From the NCBI GenBank assembly GCA_003278925.1, contig QCCN01000006.1, positions 42,081 to 106,080 on the forward strand: DNA of 64,000 nucleotides. The letters are read 5' to 3'. How positions within the stretch are numbered: position 1 is the stretch's first letter; each line of letters opens with the position of its first letter. Position numbers and translations under genes: made by a program. The DNA is from Prochlorococcus sp. AG-347-L17. GTDB lineage: Bacteria > Cyanobacteriota > Cyanobacteriia > PCC-6307 > Cyanobiaceae. The notes under the pieces were generated by a model. It ran no database searches, had not been told where the DNA came from, and was given only the letters and a program-made list of their open reading frames with translations. This document shows, one piece after another, positions 63,419 to 64,000 of the stretch.

Positions 63419-64000
63419 TGAAAAAATTTTTTGATTTGGATGGAACACTCGTTTGGTCAGCAGAATATATTAAAATTTCATATCTAGATGCTTACAAAAG
63501 AAGTGGTTTAAATATTTCTAATTACACGAAAAATATATCTAAACTTTACTCTCTTAGTTTAAAAAATTATTTAAAAATTCTAGATGTTGATGAAAAATTA
63601 ATAAATGATTATTCCTCAATTCTAAGTAAAATCAAAAATAGATCCTTTTCAAAATTCTCAAATCTTCTAATCCCAAATTATGAACTAATAAATGAATTAC
63701 AAAGTGATAAATCATCATCTTATATAGTCTCAAATGCAAGTTTTAAAACTGCATTAAACTATTTAAAATTTTTTAAAATTAATTTTCCCGAAAAACAAAT
63801 ATATACAAGAGAAAAATTAATGGAAACAAAGCCGAGTAAATTAGCTTATCAAACCCTTATAAAGTTGTTTAAAAAAAATGAAGAATTTATTGTATATGAA
63901 GATTCAGAAGAAGGGATTATTAGTGCTAAGGAAGCAGGTATAACTAATATAATTAGAGTAAGATATGATGTTAATCTTGAAACTTGGGAAATGAAAGAAT
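63418..64000 (+). CDS. HAD-superfamily hydrolase (truncated by window end; not in the ORF track)
   Basis: Own translation MKKFFDLDGTLVWSAEYIKISYLDAYKRSG...YIVSNASF...KPSKLAYQTLI...VYEDSEEGIISAKEAGI; TAATG overlap with the previous gene. Confidence 0.85.
   Translation, partial: MKKFFDLDGTLVWSAEYIKISYLDAYKRSGLNISNYTKNISKLYSLSLKNYLKILDVDEKLINDYSSILSKIKNRSFSKFSNLLIPNYELINELQSDKSSSYIVSNASFKTALNYLKFFKINFPEKQIYTREKLMETKPSKLAYQTLIKLFKKNEEFIVYEDSEEGIISAKEAGITNIIRVRYDVNLETWEMKE

Overview
The window is about 64 kb of AT-rich picocyanobacterial chromosome. Gene content points to a high-light Prochlorococcus: Pcb antenna gene, overlapping psbD/psbC, very compact spacing, PiuC/FutA, and a MIF-like tautomerase. 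Positions 1 to ~44.3 kb are mostly core genes: NTRC, infA, ycf39, petM, ilvH, ycf4, psbDC, maf, cobQ, a ferredoxin, futA/idiA, piuC, a porin, glyQ, pcb, flavodoxin, sppA, aroH, rpmH-rnpA-yidC, serS, rseP, rpsN, pnp, cysQ and rsmI. There are tRNA-Ser(CGA) and tRNA-Arg(TCT) genes. From tRNA-Arg to the right edge (~44.6-64 kb) is an accessory-looking surface-polysaccharide island: ligase/polymerase, priming sugar transferase, rfbACDB dTDP-rhamnose genes, Wzt/Wzm ABC exporter, a giant RgpF-like/GT4 fusion, several uncharacterised multi-TM proteins, and a GT2 / nucleotidyltransferase / HAD trio cut by the window end. Best non-textbook signals: (i) a Yfr2-family ncRNA on the minus strand near 12.9 kb; (ii) a structured, unannotated ncRNA candidate near 14.6 kb; (iii) a predicted Yfr1 sRNA binding site over the porin ribosome-binding region; (iv) two membrane-protein genes whose reading frames extend well upstream without a normal start codon; (v) tandem paralogous HNEH-motif membrane proteins and the terminal trio in the island; (vi) an Ig-like insertion in YidC. 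No CRISPR array, IS element, prophage or rRNA was seen. All calls are by eye; no database search was run.
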